From: CAZCVI01 sp964502145
GTDB lineage: Bacteria; Acidobacteriota; Aminicenantia; UBA2199
Direction: 5' to 3'
Assembly (NCBI GenBank): GCA_964502145.1
Contig: CAZCVI010000001.1
Coordinates: 1 to 64,000 of the forward strand
DNA length: 64,000 bases
Shown: positions 10,401 to 17,914 of the stretch, piece after piece
Numbering within the stretch: position 1 is the stretch's first letter
Layout: every line of letters begins with the position of its first letter
The notes under the pieces: generated by a model
Told to the model about the DNA's origin: nothing
Seen by the model: the letters and a program-made list of their open reading frames with translations, nothing else
Databases searched by the model: none
Position numbers and translations under genes: made by a program

Positions 10401-13400
10401 CCCTTTGAAGACCTGGTGAACCAGGTTTCCCCAGTACGGGATACAGCCAGACACCCCTTGTTTAACACCATGTTGACCCTCCAAAATTTCGCCCAGCAAA
10501 ACCCTGAACCGCCCCAACCTTCACAGTCGCAAGCAACGGTAAAACCCTTTTCCTATGAAAAGAAAACCACCCTCTTTGATATGGATATCACAGCCGTGGA
10601 AAGAACAGACACGCTACTCATCCAAGTCAGTTATTGCACCAAATTATTTAAAGAGCACTCCATCCAACGGTTCTTCGGTTACTTTAACCGCATCTTGGCC
10701 GCAGTGAGTCATACCCCCACCATCTTGTTGGCAGACATAGATATCCTGTCCACCGAGGAGAAAGAGCGGATATTGTACACGTTTAACCAGACAGATTGTG
10801 ATTATCCTGCCACCCTGACCATTCATGAATGTTTTGCCCAGCAAGTGGAACGGACACCGGATGGGATTGCCGTGGTGGGATTACAACCTTGGACGCGGGA
10901 TGAAATGGCCATCACCTACCAAGAATTGCATAATCAGGCTGAAGCTCTGGCCTGTCGATTACAATCCAAAGGTGTTGGACCCGACCGAATTGTCGCGGTT
11001 AAAATGAACCCCACGCCTGAGATGGTCGTGGCGTTAATGGGAATTTTAATCGCCGGGGGAGCATATTTACCCATTGATATGGAGTGCCCGCCCCATAGAT
11101 TCCATTATATGCTCAAAGACAGCAGTGCCAGAATTCTACTCACCTTCTCTCCAACCCATACCTATCAGCTAGAAGATGTCTCTTCCCTCGCTTCCCCTGC
11201 TCCCATAATTCCCATAACTCCCACAACTTCTTCCGCCAATCTCGCTTACATCATCTACACTTCTGGTTCCACTGGAAAACCCAAAGGCGTGATGATTGAG
11301 CATCGCAATGCCCTCAATACCCTGTTTTGGTTTGGGAAACTGTATCGCCTCGCCCCGGGTAAGCACCTGTTGCAGATGAGTCATTATACCTTTGATGCCA
11401 GCGTGGAAGATATTTTTGCTTCACTCTTATTTGGCGCCGTTTTGTACACCGGGGGCAGGGAACGGGTGTATCAGCCCGAATTGTTCCGCTTGTTCTTGGA
11501 AACACGGCAGATTCATGTTTTTGATTTTGTGCCTGCTGGTTTGCAAGAGTTACTGACCGGGGCAGGTGTCCCCAGGGTGACTGCGCTTAAAACCGTGATT
11601 GCTGGTGGTGAACGATTGCCGGATTCATTAAAAGATCGCTTGTTGCACCTCGGTTACCAGTTGTATAACAATTATGGCCCCACCGAGGTTGCCGTGGTTG
11701 GCTTGGCAATCGAATGCGATGCCGGGCCCGTTACCGTGGGCAAACCCATCACCAATACAAAATGTTTTATTTTTGGGAAACATGGAGAACTGGTTCCTAT
11801 TGGTGTGGCTGGAGAAATCTGTTTGTCCGGCCCCGGTTTGGCACGCGGGTATTTAAATAATCCCCAATTGACCCATGAGAAGTTTATCACCCGAAATGCA
11901 CCGGATTCCTCTGTTGCCAACGTATCTCCCACCCTCACCCCGTTTCGCTATTATCGTTCCGGTGATTTGGCCCGTCAATGGCCTGATGGACAAATCGAAT
12001 ATCTTGGTCGTCTCGACCGGCAGGTCAAGATCAGGGGGTTTCGTATTGAATTGGGGGAGATTGAGAATCGGTTATTAACCCATCCCCGCGTGTTGGAAGC
12101 CGCAGTAATGGCTCGTCCCAAACGGGGCGGTGATACACATGAAAACTACCTGTTCGCCTATATCGTCCCTACCACCAGAAATGATCAAAGCGATTCTTCC
12201 CAGCCAGTTGAAAATAGTCAGAGCGGATTAATTCTCTCTTTAAAAGAACACCTCGCCCACACCTTACCCGCCTATATGATCCCTTCTTTTTTCGTGATAC
12301 TGACGCGGATTCCCCTTACAGCCAATGGGAAAATCGATCTGCGTGTTTTGCCAGAGCCAGAAGTAGGGGATGGCACAGCAGCGTATCTCTCCCCCACCGC
12401 CCCAATAGAAGTCCATCTGGAACGTTTGGTGGCACAGATACTGGGCATACCCGGTAAAAAAATGGGTAGACAGACCAATTTCTTTGAACTCGGCGCCGCT
12501 TCCCTTGATATGATCCGGCTCGCTGCTGCATTATATAAAGAGTTCGCCGTGGAAATTCCCGTGGTCCGGCTCTTTCAAAATCCCACCCTTCAGGATATCG
12601 CCCAGGTGATCGTGGAAAAGAATTTCCAACAGAACCAGGAAGCCGTGTATACAGTATTTAATCCCGGTCAAGAGCGTACTCTTTTCGCCTTTCCTCCTGG
12701 TATTGGGTATGGTTTTGTGTATGGTGGTTTGGCAGAGTATTTGCCCGAATATACCGTGGTCGCTTTTAATTTTATTGAAAGCCAAGATCGGCTAAAACAG
12801 TTCGCCCAAGCCATTATTAGCCTTCAACCCACTCGTCCCGCCATCCTGTTGGGTTACTCCGCTGCTGGCGATTTAGCGATAGAGGTCGCTCACCACGTGG
12901 AAGAGCAGGGTCGCCCGGTTTCTGATATCTTGCTACTGGATTGTTACCGCGTGGATACAGGAAAAAGAAACCAAGATATAACCGCGTTTATAACCGAAGT
13001 AGAGAACAGTCTGGTGGTGTTAGGCATGGAGTATTTAAAAGAGAAAGTGCGGCGCAAAGTGGAGGCATACGCCAATTACCTCCAACAGGTCAACCATTTG
13101 GCAGCCGTAAACGCCACCATTCATTCCATTCACGCCGAAGATAGACAGGCACGGGAAATCAGGTTGTTGGAAACCCTGGGTCCCGACGCATTGCTCTCGT
13201 GGGAACCTTTGGGCCGCATTGGTTTTCGCACCTTTGAAGGTCATGGAGGACATGGCGCCATGCTGGACAATACAAATCTACCGCCCAATGCCGCCCTGAT
13301 CCGCCAGATACTGGAAACCCAGCGCTTGACCGAAACATGTGCATTAGTCAAACCCTTTTATGCCCGACTATCGCCCGTGGCATTACAGTTTCTGGAGTAT

Positions 13401-14732
13401 GTGGAGAAAAATCCCGCGGCTTTGGATGTGTCCCAATTTAGAAACTTGGAACGGGTCAATGATGGTCTCATCCATCTTAATCCTTGGCCTACCTTTGTCA
13501 GTCGTCAGTTTTGCCAAGAAATGGAAGAAGCGGCCCTCCAGGTGTTCCAATTGTTCAAAAGTTTGCCCCACTGTTTTTTCAAGAACCATACCCTTGAGAT
13601 GAGCCATTACTTTGAACTTTCACCCCAGATGCTGGAGACCCAGTTAAAGTGTACAGAGCAACGGCATTTAAACGCTTTGATTGCCAGGGGTGATTTTGTC
13701 TGGACCCAGTCCGGGTTCAAGTGTTTGGAATTTAATATCGCCACGGAAATCGGTGGGATGCAATTAGAGATATGGGAACAACTGTACCAGGAAACACCCG
13801 TACTCGCGCAGTTCCTGCAAGCGCAAGAAGTCAAGATCAACACTCATGATCTTATCGCTATCCTTTTCCAGCATTTGATTACTGCTGCGGGTGAAACCCC
13901 GGAAGAAGGGTTTCTACTGGAGCATTTAAATATTGCTATTGTTACCCCCGATTACCTCAAGGCTTCGCCTGATTTAGTCGCCTATTTAACTAGTCGTTTC
14001 CAGCGGGAGCTTGATGTAATGGTGCCTCATTGTAAGGGTACTCTTTCCTATTGTGATTATTCGCATGTGGAGGTTCGGGAGGGAAAAGTATATGTGAATA
14101 ACCAGCGGGCAAAAATCTTGTTGGAGTTTTACCGTGGGGTTGTACCGCCGCATCTATTAGAAATCGTGGAAGCGGGGCACCTGTGTCTTGTGAATGGCCC
14201 TATAGGCGGGTTATTGAGTAATAAGTTCTCCATGTCGTTACTTTCTGAAAATGGCGCTACCCGCCATTTTTCGCTTGGGGAACAGGAGATGATTAAAAAA
14301 TATATTCCGTGGACGCGGAAAGTGATACCCGGTCCTACCACTATCCCTTCCGGTGAGACCGTCGAGATGGCCGAGTATTTGTACGCTAATCGTGAGGTGT
14401 TGGTATTAAAGCCTGCTGGGGGTTATGGCGGTTCTGGGGTGCATATTGGCAATCGTGTTTCTCCCGAACAGTGGCGGAACTATGTATCTACCTCCATAAA
14501 AGAGCGCAAGTGGTTAGTGCAGGAGTATTTAGCGCCGTTGCCCCTTTTATTTCAGAGTGGCGCAAGTGGATGTTGTGTCCATGATTCCGTATGGGGTTTC
14601 TTTGTATTTGGGAACCGTTATGGTGGAGGTTACTTGCGGGTAATGCCCAGGGGAAATGATTCCGGTGTCATCAATTCCGCCCAGGGAGCTGCGGTCAGTA
14701 CAATTATAGAAGTGGAGGAGAAAAAAGAGTAA
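4497..14732 (+). CDS. Trimodular nonribosomal peptide synthetase with TE and C-terminal ATP-grasp-like domain
   Basis: 3411 residues. Order by eye: A1 (1-500; YTSGSTGHPKG, GTGKID), T1 (LGGHSL, about 547), C1 (about 605-1040; HHIITDG), A2 (1056-1555; YTSGTTGKPKG), T2 (LGGHSL, about 1607), C2 (about 1664-2090; HHIISDG), A3 (2103-2615; YTSGSTGKPKG), T3 (LGAASL, about 2666), type-I thioesterase (2715-2945; GYSAAG nucleophile, later GHGGHG), and a final block of about 460 residues. That block has KPAGGYGGSGVHIG, KWLVQEYL and NDSGVINSAQGAA, resembling a circularly permuted ATP-grasp / glutathionylspermidine-synthetase-type ligase. There is no starter C and no epimerase. Approximate selectivity residues (PheA numbering) read DGQWIGVVS, DGATVVEVG and DAEFIGNVV; I match none of them to a known substrate. 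The start is supported by TGAGGAAA. A product of three residues, possibly ligated to an amine by the last domain, is inference. Confidence 0.9.
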   Translation: MIIKQFESQVLLTPTHIAIAPSVTYHELNTRANHLAHTILYSHPTLPPESPLQVAILLEKGVDMIVAMLAVLKASMAYVPLDITYPQERLSYMLHHSQSQFLITNHKNRALATALLQNQSDKLTPIIIEDIAPTCPDSNPIRQVTDDHRAYILYTSGSTGHPKGVVQTHKHVLYYIRNWTRMFSITSQDKLTFLTAFTHDGAMQDIFAALLNGATLCPFDIKTMVDRQELADFIRDQKITLWHSVPTLYRYFIENLDGSEHYPFLRAIILGGEPLREHDITSFKTHFPGAILANVYGQTESSVSTICLMTAETPFKKVILGQPLDETEILLVDDNDEVVEGLGSGEIVIVSAYLAPEYWQDPEETKRKFTRDPDLGTMYWTGDLGAYLGSGDIEILGRKDFQVKIRGFRVEMGEIETVLLGHPQIQEVVVTAREENTDEKYLCAYFVPAETQKPVPNGNELGDYLLALLPDYMVPTRFIPLTHMPLTGTGKIDRNALPEPEESQPARVFVAPKSATEQKLAQIWADVLARRDGTHEPIGLEDNFFRLGGHSLRAMTVISRVHKEFNVKLELEDIFTYALLKDLAVRITDATANRYYAIEPTEKREFYPLSSAQKRLYILHQVEPQNTGYNLTAVVEIGGALDLERLQASFRNLIRRHDSLRTSFFLENEEPVQRIHETAPFVLEHISHGADKNIHSIIHSFVRPFELTHPPLLRVGVVYLAEHQHLVLLDEHHIITDGTSGGILVKEFVSLYAGYTLPPLHLQYKDYTLWQQNVQQKQALELQREYWLQRFAGPLPVLELPYDFSRPELQRFDGSTVSFSLGENATATLNQWALKEEVTLYMVLLSVFNLLLWKLSGQEDIIVGTPTAGRRHADLEYIIGVFVNTLALRNFPAANKTFLQFLAEVKKNTLDAFENQDFQFEDLVEQVSVERDASRQPLFDTMFMLQNITNQPGAATIPAATLSGLTVKPYPFETGQSMFDLRLEAMEARQNLFFSLEYCTALFKKETAVRLTDYYQRILTAVTENPERLLADISLLSEAEKEAVLVCFNNTAKPYPADKTIHDLFVEQVTRTPDHTVLAGRNRQGEEPSISDSWLTYQALNQWANTLASLLIEKGAGPNTIVGILTDAPHLVVIGMLGILKTGAAYLPIDPDNPTERIRYILADSHTQLVVSTTNQTSNGIQYVAPDEIPNHLALLPHLIHPAPPHQPDSPCYIIYTSGTTGKPKGVLVRHRGVVNFIWARNASCPFRSSEVTLQLFSHGFDGYGACLYSSLFCGARLVNLPWKKAADAATIIDVIKDYCVTNTCISPSMYGAVLEAAVPGDLDRFSFIVLVGEKSNPELIRKSREKAPFTRLINEYGPTEASVGATAYLNMDETTTAIIGSPIANMFIYLLDHTQQPVPVNMPGEICIGGVGVATGYLNNPPQTIDKFVILPNGRRVYKTGDLAMWRGDGTLLFLGRIGRQVKIRGYRIEPDEIQSLLLTHKSLKDAVVIVRSTTPAATDNRLLAYVVPAEPGETQVLVTTLKEFLTQQLPQYMIPDTITPLDKIPLTPNGKMDTRALPEPMVSGGTDDFTPPHTLLEDQLATLWAGVLGIDKTKIGRRTNFFQLGGHSLKATILLARIHKEMGVRVPLAQVFRNPYIESIALFIQSLEKETFTIIPRAIEKEYYPLSSAQERLFILHQMDKESIGYNILSGVVLIGQPETEKLTAVFKHLIQRHDSFRTSFVMQDGQPSQRILRDVPFEIQQVNSVASFVAPFDLTSPPLLRVGLMEINHQQQVLLVDMHHIISDGVSSTILVQEFIALYAGQQLPPLLLQYKDYSEWQNSPGQQQEIARQKEFWLRLFSGELPVLELPTDFPRPPIQSYEGDGFRFIVDELQTAALKTLAATQRVTLYMILLAAINVLFWRLSGLEDIVIGTPTAGRSHVDLEKIIGMFVNTLALPNFPAGEKQFHQFLAEVGTDTLQAFENQDYPFEDLVNQVSPVRDTARHPLFNTMLTLQNFAQQNPEPPQPSQSQATVKPFSYEKKTTLFDMDITAVERTDTLLIQVSYCTKLFKEHSIQRFFGYFNRILAAVSHTPTILLADIDILSTEEKERILYTFNQTDCDYPATLTIHECFAQQVERTPDGIAVVGLQPWTRDEMAITYQELHNQAEALACRLQSKGVGPDRIVAVKMNPTPEMVVALMGILIAGGAYLPIDMECPPHRFHYMLKDSSARILLTFSPTHTYQLEDVSSLASPAPIIPITPTTSSANLAYIIYTSGSTGKPKGVMIEHRNALNTLFWFGKLYRLAPGKHLLQMSHYTFDASVEDIFASLLFGAVLYTGGRERVYQPELFRLFLETRQIHVFDFVPAGLQELLTGAGVPRVTALKTVIAGGERLPDSLKDRLLHLGYQLYNNYGPTEVAVVGLAIECDAGPVTVGKPITNTKCFIFGKHGELVPIGVAGEICLSGPGLARGYLNNPQLTHEKFITRNAPDSSVANVSPTLTPFRYYRSGDLARQWPDGQIEYLGRLDRQVKIRGFRIELGEIENRLLTHPRVLEAAVMARPKRGGDTHENYLFAYIVPTTRNDQSDSSQPVENSQSGLILSLKEHLAHTLPAYMIPSFFVILTRIPLTANGKIDLRVLPEPEVGDGTAAYLSPTAPIEVHLERLVAQILGIPGKKMGRQTNFFELGAASLDMIRLAAALYKEFAVEIPVVRLFQNPTLQDIAQVIVEKNFQQNQEAVYTVFNPGQERTLFAFPPGIGYGFVYGGLAEYLPEYTVVAFNFIESQDRLKQFAQAIISLQPTRPAILLGYSAAGDLAIEVAHHVEEQGRPVSDILLLDCYRVDTGKRNQDITAFITEVENSLVVLGMEYLKEKVRRKVEAYANYLQQVNHLAAVNATIHSIHAEDRQAREIRLLETLGPDALLSWEPLGRIGFRTFEGHGGHGAMLDNTNLPPNAALIRQILETQRLTETCALVKPFYARLSPVALQFLEYVEKNPAALDVSQFRNLERVNDGLIHLNPWPTFVSRQFCQEMEEAALQVFQLFKSLPHCFFKNHTLEMSHYFELSPQMLETQLKCTEQRHLNALIARGDFVWTQSGFKCLEFNIATEIGGMQLEIWEQLYQETPVLAQFLQAQEVKINTHDLIAILFQHLITAAGETPEEGFLLEHLNIAIVTPDYLKASPDLVAYLTSRFQRELDVMVPHCKGTLSYCDYSHVEVREGKVYVNNQRAKILLEFYRGVVPPHLLEIVEAGHLCLVNGPIGGLLSNKFSMSLLSENGATRHFSLGEQEMIKKYIPWTRKVIPGPTTIPSGETVEMAEYLYANREVLVLKPAGGYGGSGVHIGNRVSPEQWRNYVSTSIKERKWLVQEYLAPLPLLFQSGASGCCVHDSVWGFFVFGNRYGGGYLRVMPRGNDSGVINSAQGAAVSTIIEVEEKKE
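11200..11226 (+). repeat. 9-bp array units inside the NRPS A3 coding sequence
   Basis: TCCCATAATTCCCATAACTC and the next few bases are three units of the TCCCATAAT repeat, the complement of the TGGGAANTA array. They encode PIIPITPTT in a low-complexity linker just before the A3 ATP-binding loop. Confidence 0.5.
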
Positions 14733-14798
14733 TGGTTATAAATGCTATCGACAGGGTTGGACAGGAGTTTCACCTCTACGACTGCCCCTGAATCATGT

Positions 14799-17561
14799 TT
14801 ATACTTTTGGCTTTTTTTTCTTCTTGGTTTTTTCTATTGTAAACAAGTTCGCCGTGTATTTTTCGTAGAGTTCAAATAAAAAGACCATACGATTGGCTTC
14901 GCTGGTAAATGGTTGTGGGCGATAGCTTAAATCCACAACCTTGTCTAATTGCTGGTGTGCTTTAACCAGGGCCGGAGGCATGGTCAAGGGGTCATATAAA
15001 TCAGCCAAGGAACTGTTGGGAAATTCCGTTCTGGCATCTAATACGTTTTGTGCCGCCGTTTCTATGGCTTTGATCTGCTTCTCACTGGGATTTTCCGGCC
15101 ATGGAAAATTATTGTAAACTATCGTATTAGAATATCTAAAATCGCTTTTTAAGCGGCCACACGTATAGGCTACCCATGAATTATGCATTAATGACGTAAG
15201 AATTCCAAAATGATAACGTGTTGCATTTTGTACAATGGAACAACTATTGGTGACAATAAAATCTTTTGAAAAGAATCCCAATGGAATATAGCGCCTTTTT
15301 TCCGATGAGGTTAAGGGAATCAATAGGAAATCCGCAGCGGGTTGCCTTGGTTCCCCGAAGCGTTGTGGCGTCAATGCAGCAAGTCTTGTGATCTCTTTCG
15401 TGCTTTTTTTTCGAAACTCCGCCACTTTTTTTATGCGCTCATAAACCAATTTCATGGAATTTAATTCATTAGGCAAAGCATATTCTAAGAAGAGAACCCA
15501 TCTGTTTTTGCCATTGATAAATTCATCACCAGATAAAATAGGTTTAAAGAATGTATTAGCCGCCGGTTCCTTCAATAAGAACTCTGCCTTTTCTTCGTCT
15601 GTAAATAAATAATTTCCATCATCTACTATCTTACTGCCAAATAAAATCTCAGGTACAGTGCAGATTGGTTTTGTTCTTGAGGATAAAGCAAAATCTTTGC
15701 CTTCAATTAAATAGGGATTAATATTTTTTACTTTGACCTCATGCGGTTCGCCATCAATTTCGGCGTACTCGTAAATACATTTGTTAATAGAATTATAGCT
15801 TGCAAAACCAATAATAACCACATGCACCGCAGCGTTTCCCTTTGCCTCATTACTCCAACGGAAAGTACGATGAGCAAAATGAATCTTTATATTATATTTA
15901 TGGAACAGAACATTCCACAAAACGCTCACTTGTTCACCTTGAACAATAGAGTTGGTCGCCACAAAAGCGACTTTTATTTTAGTGTCTTGAATATATAGGG
16001 CTGACTTAAGATACCATGCCGTCACATAATCCAAAACGCCAGCCCCATTAATTCCCGAAAACACTTTACCCATATCATTTTTTTGATCTTCGCTTTGCAT
16101 ACTTTTCCCCACAAACGGTGGATTCCCCAAAATATATGAAAGCTCAGCTTTGGGAACCCATGTTTCCCACTCAATTTGCATGGCATTGCCATGGGTGATG
16201 TTGGGGGCCGTGGTTAATGGCAATCGTGTAAAGTACCGGCCAAACTCGTGGCTGATCAACATGTTCATCTGGTGGTCGATCAACCATAGCGCCACCTCGG
16301 CAACACGGGCGGGAAATTCTTCTATTTCAATGCCATACATCATATCCACATTAAGCTGAATGTTCCAATCTATATTGAATGTCATTTGTCCCAAGTAACT
16401 GGCACGCAATATCTCGATTTCCAATAACCGTAGTTCCCGGTAGGTAATGACCAGGAAATTCCCACAGCCACAGGCCGGGTCAAGGAATTTAAGAGCGCCA
16501 ATCTTCTTGTGGAATTCAGTCAGTTTATGTTTGTTTCCTTTCACTGTCTCGAATTCCGCCCACAGGTCATCCAAAAACAAAGGTTTGATGAGTTTTAAGA
16601 TATTCTTTTCACTGGTGTAATGGGCGCCCAGATTCCTCCGTTGCATTGGATTCATCACGCTCTGAAACATGGAACCAAAAATAGCCGGGGAAATATTCCC
16701 CCAATCCAGATAACAACACTCCAGCAAAATCCGTCTCATCTCGCTGTCAAATGAAGCAGGGGGCAATGTCTCTCCAAATAGTTTACCGTTTACATAGGGG
16801 AATTCGTTTAATTGTTCATCTATATTTCGTAATCGTTTTTCTTTCGGAGTATTCAGGATATAGAACAATTCGCTTAAACGTGCGGCCAGATCACTGCCAT
16901 CTTCCGATGTTTTTTGTGCGATGAAGTCAGTAAAAATGTCCTTGTTAAAAATGGTGGTATCATCGGCAAACAAACAAAACAACAGGCGCACCAGATATAC
17001 TTCCAATGGATGGCCTTCGTACCCGATGCTTTTGAGTTTATCGTGCAGTTTACCCATCAATTCCGCAGCTTTGATGTTCACCGGGTCTTGTTCTTTATAG
17101 GTCCGTTTCTGATAGCCTGCAATAAAACCGAAATGCTGCACAAAGTGGACCAAGTCTGGGAGTGTAAATTCAATGAACGAGTTTTCACTGATCGCGATTT
17201 CTTCAAGATCGACCAGTCGGAAGCGTTCAAAGTCACTGACCAAAATGTACTTGGGTAATTCGTGTGACTTTAATCCATGCATATAATCTTTTACCTGCGT
17301 GTAGGCTTTATCCAGGCTTTTTCCCCGGCTTTTCATTTCCACAGCCAAGGTGCCTTTCCAAATCATGTCTATATATCCATCATGCTCATCCAGTTTTTTA
17401 ATGCGATGTTCAAAGGTGCCCACTCTCTTTTGAGAAATGCCAAACACATTGAAGAAGTCCACTAAAAATGGTTTGGCGTCGGCCTCCTCATTGGCTGTAT
17501 TTGCCCATTCTTTGGAAAACTTGACTGCCCTGTCTTTGATTTCGTTCCAGCTTAAAACCAT
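14799..17561 (-). CDS. MmeI-type (Type IIL) restriction-modification enzyme
   Basis: 920 residues, the size of MmeI. The N-terminal nuclease has D65, nine residues, then E75-M-K77, the D-X9-EXK arrangement of this family. A helical region follows, then the N6-adenine methyltransferase: motif I DPACGCGNFL (about residue 360) and catalytic NPPF (about 481). The C-terminal third should hold the target-recognition domain. One chain both methylates and cuts, so no separate subunits are needed, and none are seen. All motifs are intact, so the enzyme is probably active. It stands alone on the minus strand, convergent with the NRPS. The target sequence cannot be read by eye. Confidence 0.88.
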   Translation of the reverse strand: MVLSWNEIKDRAVKFSKEWANTANEEADAKPFLVDFFNVFGISQKRVGTFEHRIKKLDEHDGYIDMIWKGTLAVEMKSRGKSLDKAYTQVKDYMHGLKSHELPKYILVSDFERFRLVDLEEIAISENSFIEFTLPDLVHFVQHFGFIAGYQKRTYKEQDPVNIKAAELMGKLHDKLKSIGYEGHPLEVYLVRLLFCLFADDTTIFNKDIFTDFIAQKTSEDGSDLAARLSELFYILNTPKEKRLRNIDEQLNEFPYVNGKLFGETLPPASFDSEMRRILLECCYLDWGNISPAIFGSMFQSVMNPMQRRNLGAHYTSEKNILKLIKPLFLDDLWAEFETVKGNKHKLTEFHKKIGALKFLDPACGCGNFLVITYRELRLLEIEILRASYLGQMTFNIDWNIQLNVDMMYGIEIEEFPARVAEVALWLIDHQMNMLISHEFGRYFTRLPLTTAPNITHGNAMQIEWETWVPKAELSYILGNPPFVGKSMQSEDQKNDMGKVFSGINGAGVLDYVTAWYLKSALYIQDTKIKVAFVATNSIVQGEQVSVLWNVLFHKYNIKIHFAHRTFRWSNEAKGNAAVHVVIIGFASYNSINKCIYEYAEIDGEPHEVKVKNINPYLIEGKDFALSSRTKPICTVPEILFGSKIVDDGNYLFTDEEKAEFLLKEPAANTFFKPILSGDEFINGKNRWVLFLEYALPNELNSMKLVYERIKKVAEFRKKSTKEITRLAALTPQRFGEPRQPAADFLLIPLTSSEKRRYIPLGFFSKDFIVTNSCSIVQNATRYHFGILTSLMHNSWVAYTCGRLKSDFRYSNTIVYNNFPWPENPSEKQIKAIETAAQNVLDARTEFPNSSLADLYDPLTMPPALVKAHQQLDKVVDLSYRPQPFTSEANRMVFLFELYEKYTANLFTIEKTKKKKKPKV

Positions 17562-17649
17562 ATTTCACCTGTTCTTTTTCTGTGATTGTGCCTACTCATG
17601 ATATGAGTATAGCAAAAAAAGAACGTCAAAGCAAGCTGGATCGCAGGAG

Positions 17650-17805
17650 TGGATTCACCGCCAAGTTTCTGAAATCGTTGTGGACGATATGGACTTAGTG
17701 GACGATATGGACAAAAAAATGCTTTTGTTTTTGCTCCACATCGTCCATATCGTCCACTCTGTCCATGTCGTCCATGTATTTTCAAGAATCTGGCGGTGAA
17801 TCCAG
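17650..17805 (+). repeat. Hairpin element, TGGACGATA subfamily (copy 1)
   Basis: The ends are TGGATTCACCGCCAAG and TGGCGGTGAATCCAG. Inside are about 3.5 units of TGGACGATA/TGGACTTAG, a loop around AAAATGCTTTTG, and about 4.5 complementary GTCCATATC-type units. The two arms can pair over about 32 bp with few mismatches. It is the inverted near-copy of 47354-47530, which has exactly one more unit in each arm. It fills most of the 353-bp gap between the MmeI-type gene and the Maf gene. A minus frame reads through it from 17897, but I do not take that as a gene. Confidence 0.85.
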
Positions 17806-17914
17806 GTTACATAGTTCATGTCTTTTTCCTCCTCTATCTCAAAGATTTCTTCTGCGAGCTTTTTTTTCAAAAAAGCGCCGCTATCCTCTCCAGACATTAG
17901 GGGGGCAGGAATTC

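Noticed and set aside
17858..17880. Terminator-like GCTTTTTTTTCAAAAAAGC
   Set aside because: The stem is A/T only, and there is no clear T-run in the right orientation after it for any gene.
17655..17897. Minus-strand ORF running into the hairpin element
   Set aside because: Most of it is the array read through; there is no ribosome-binding site. The same kind of frame appears over the copies at 47215-47593, 26051-26278, 53368-53703 and 57929-58120.
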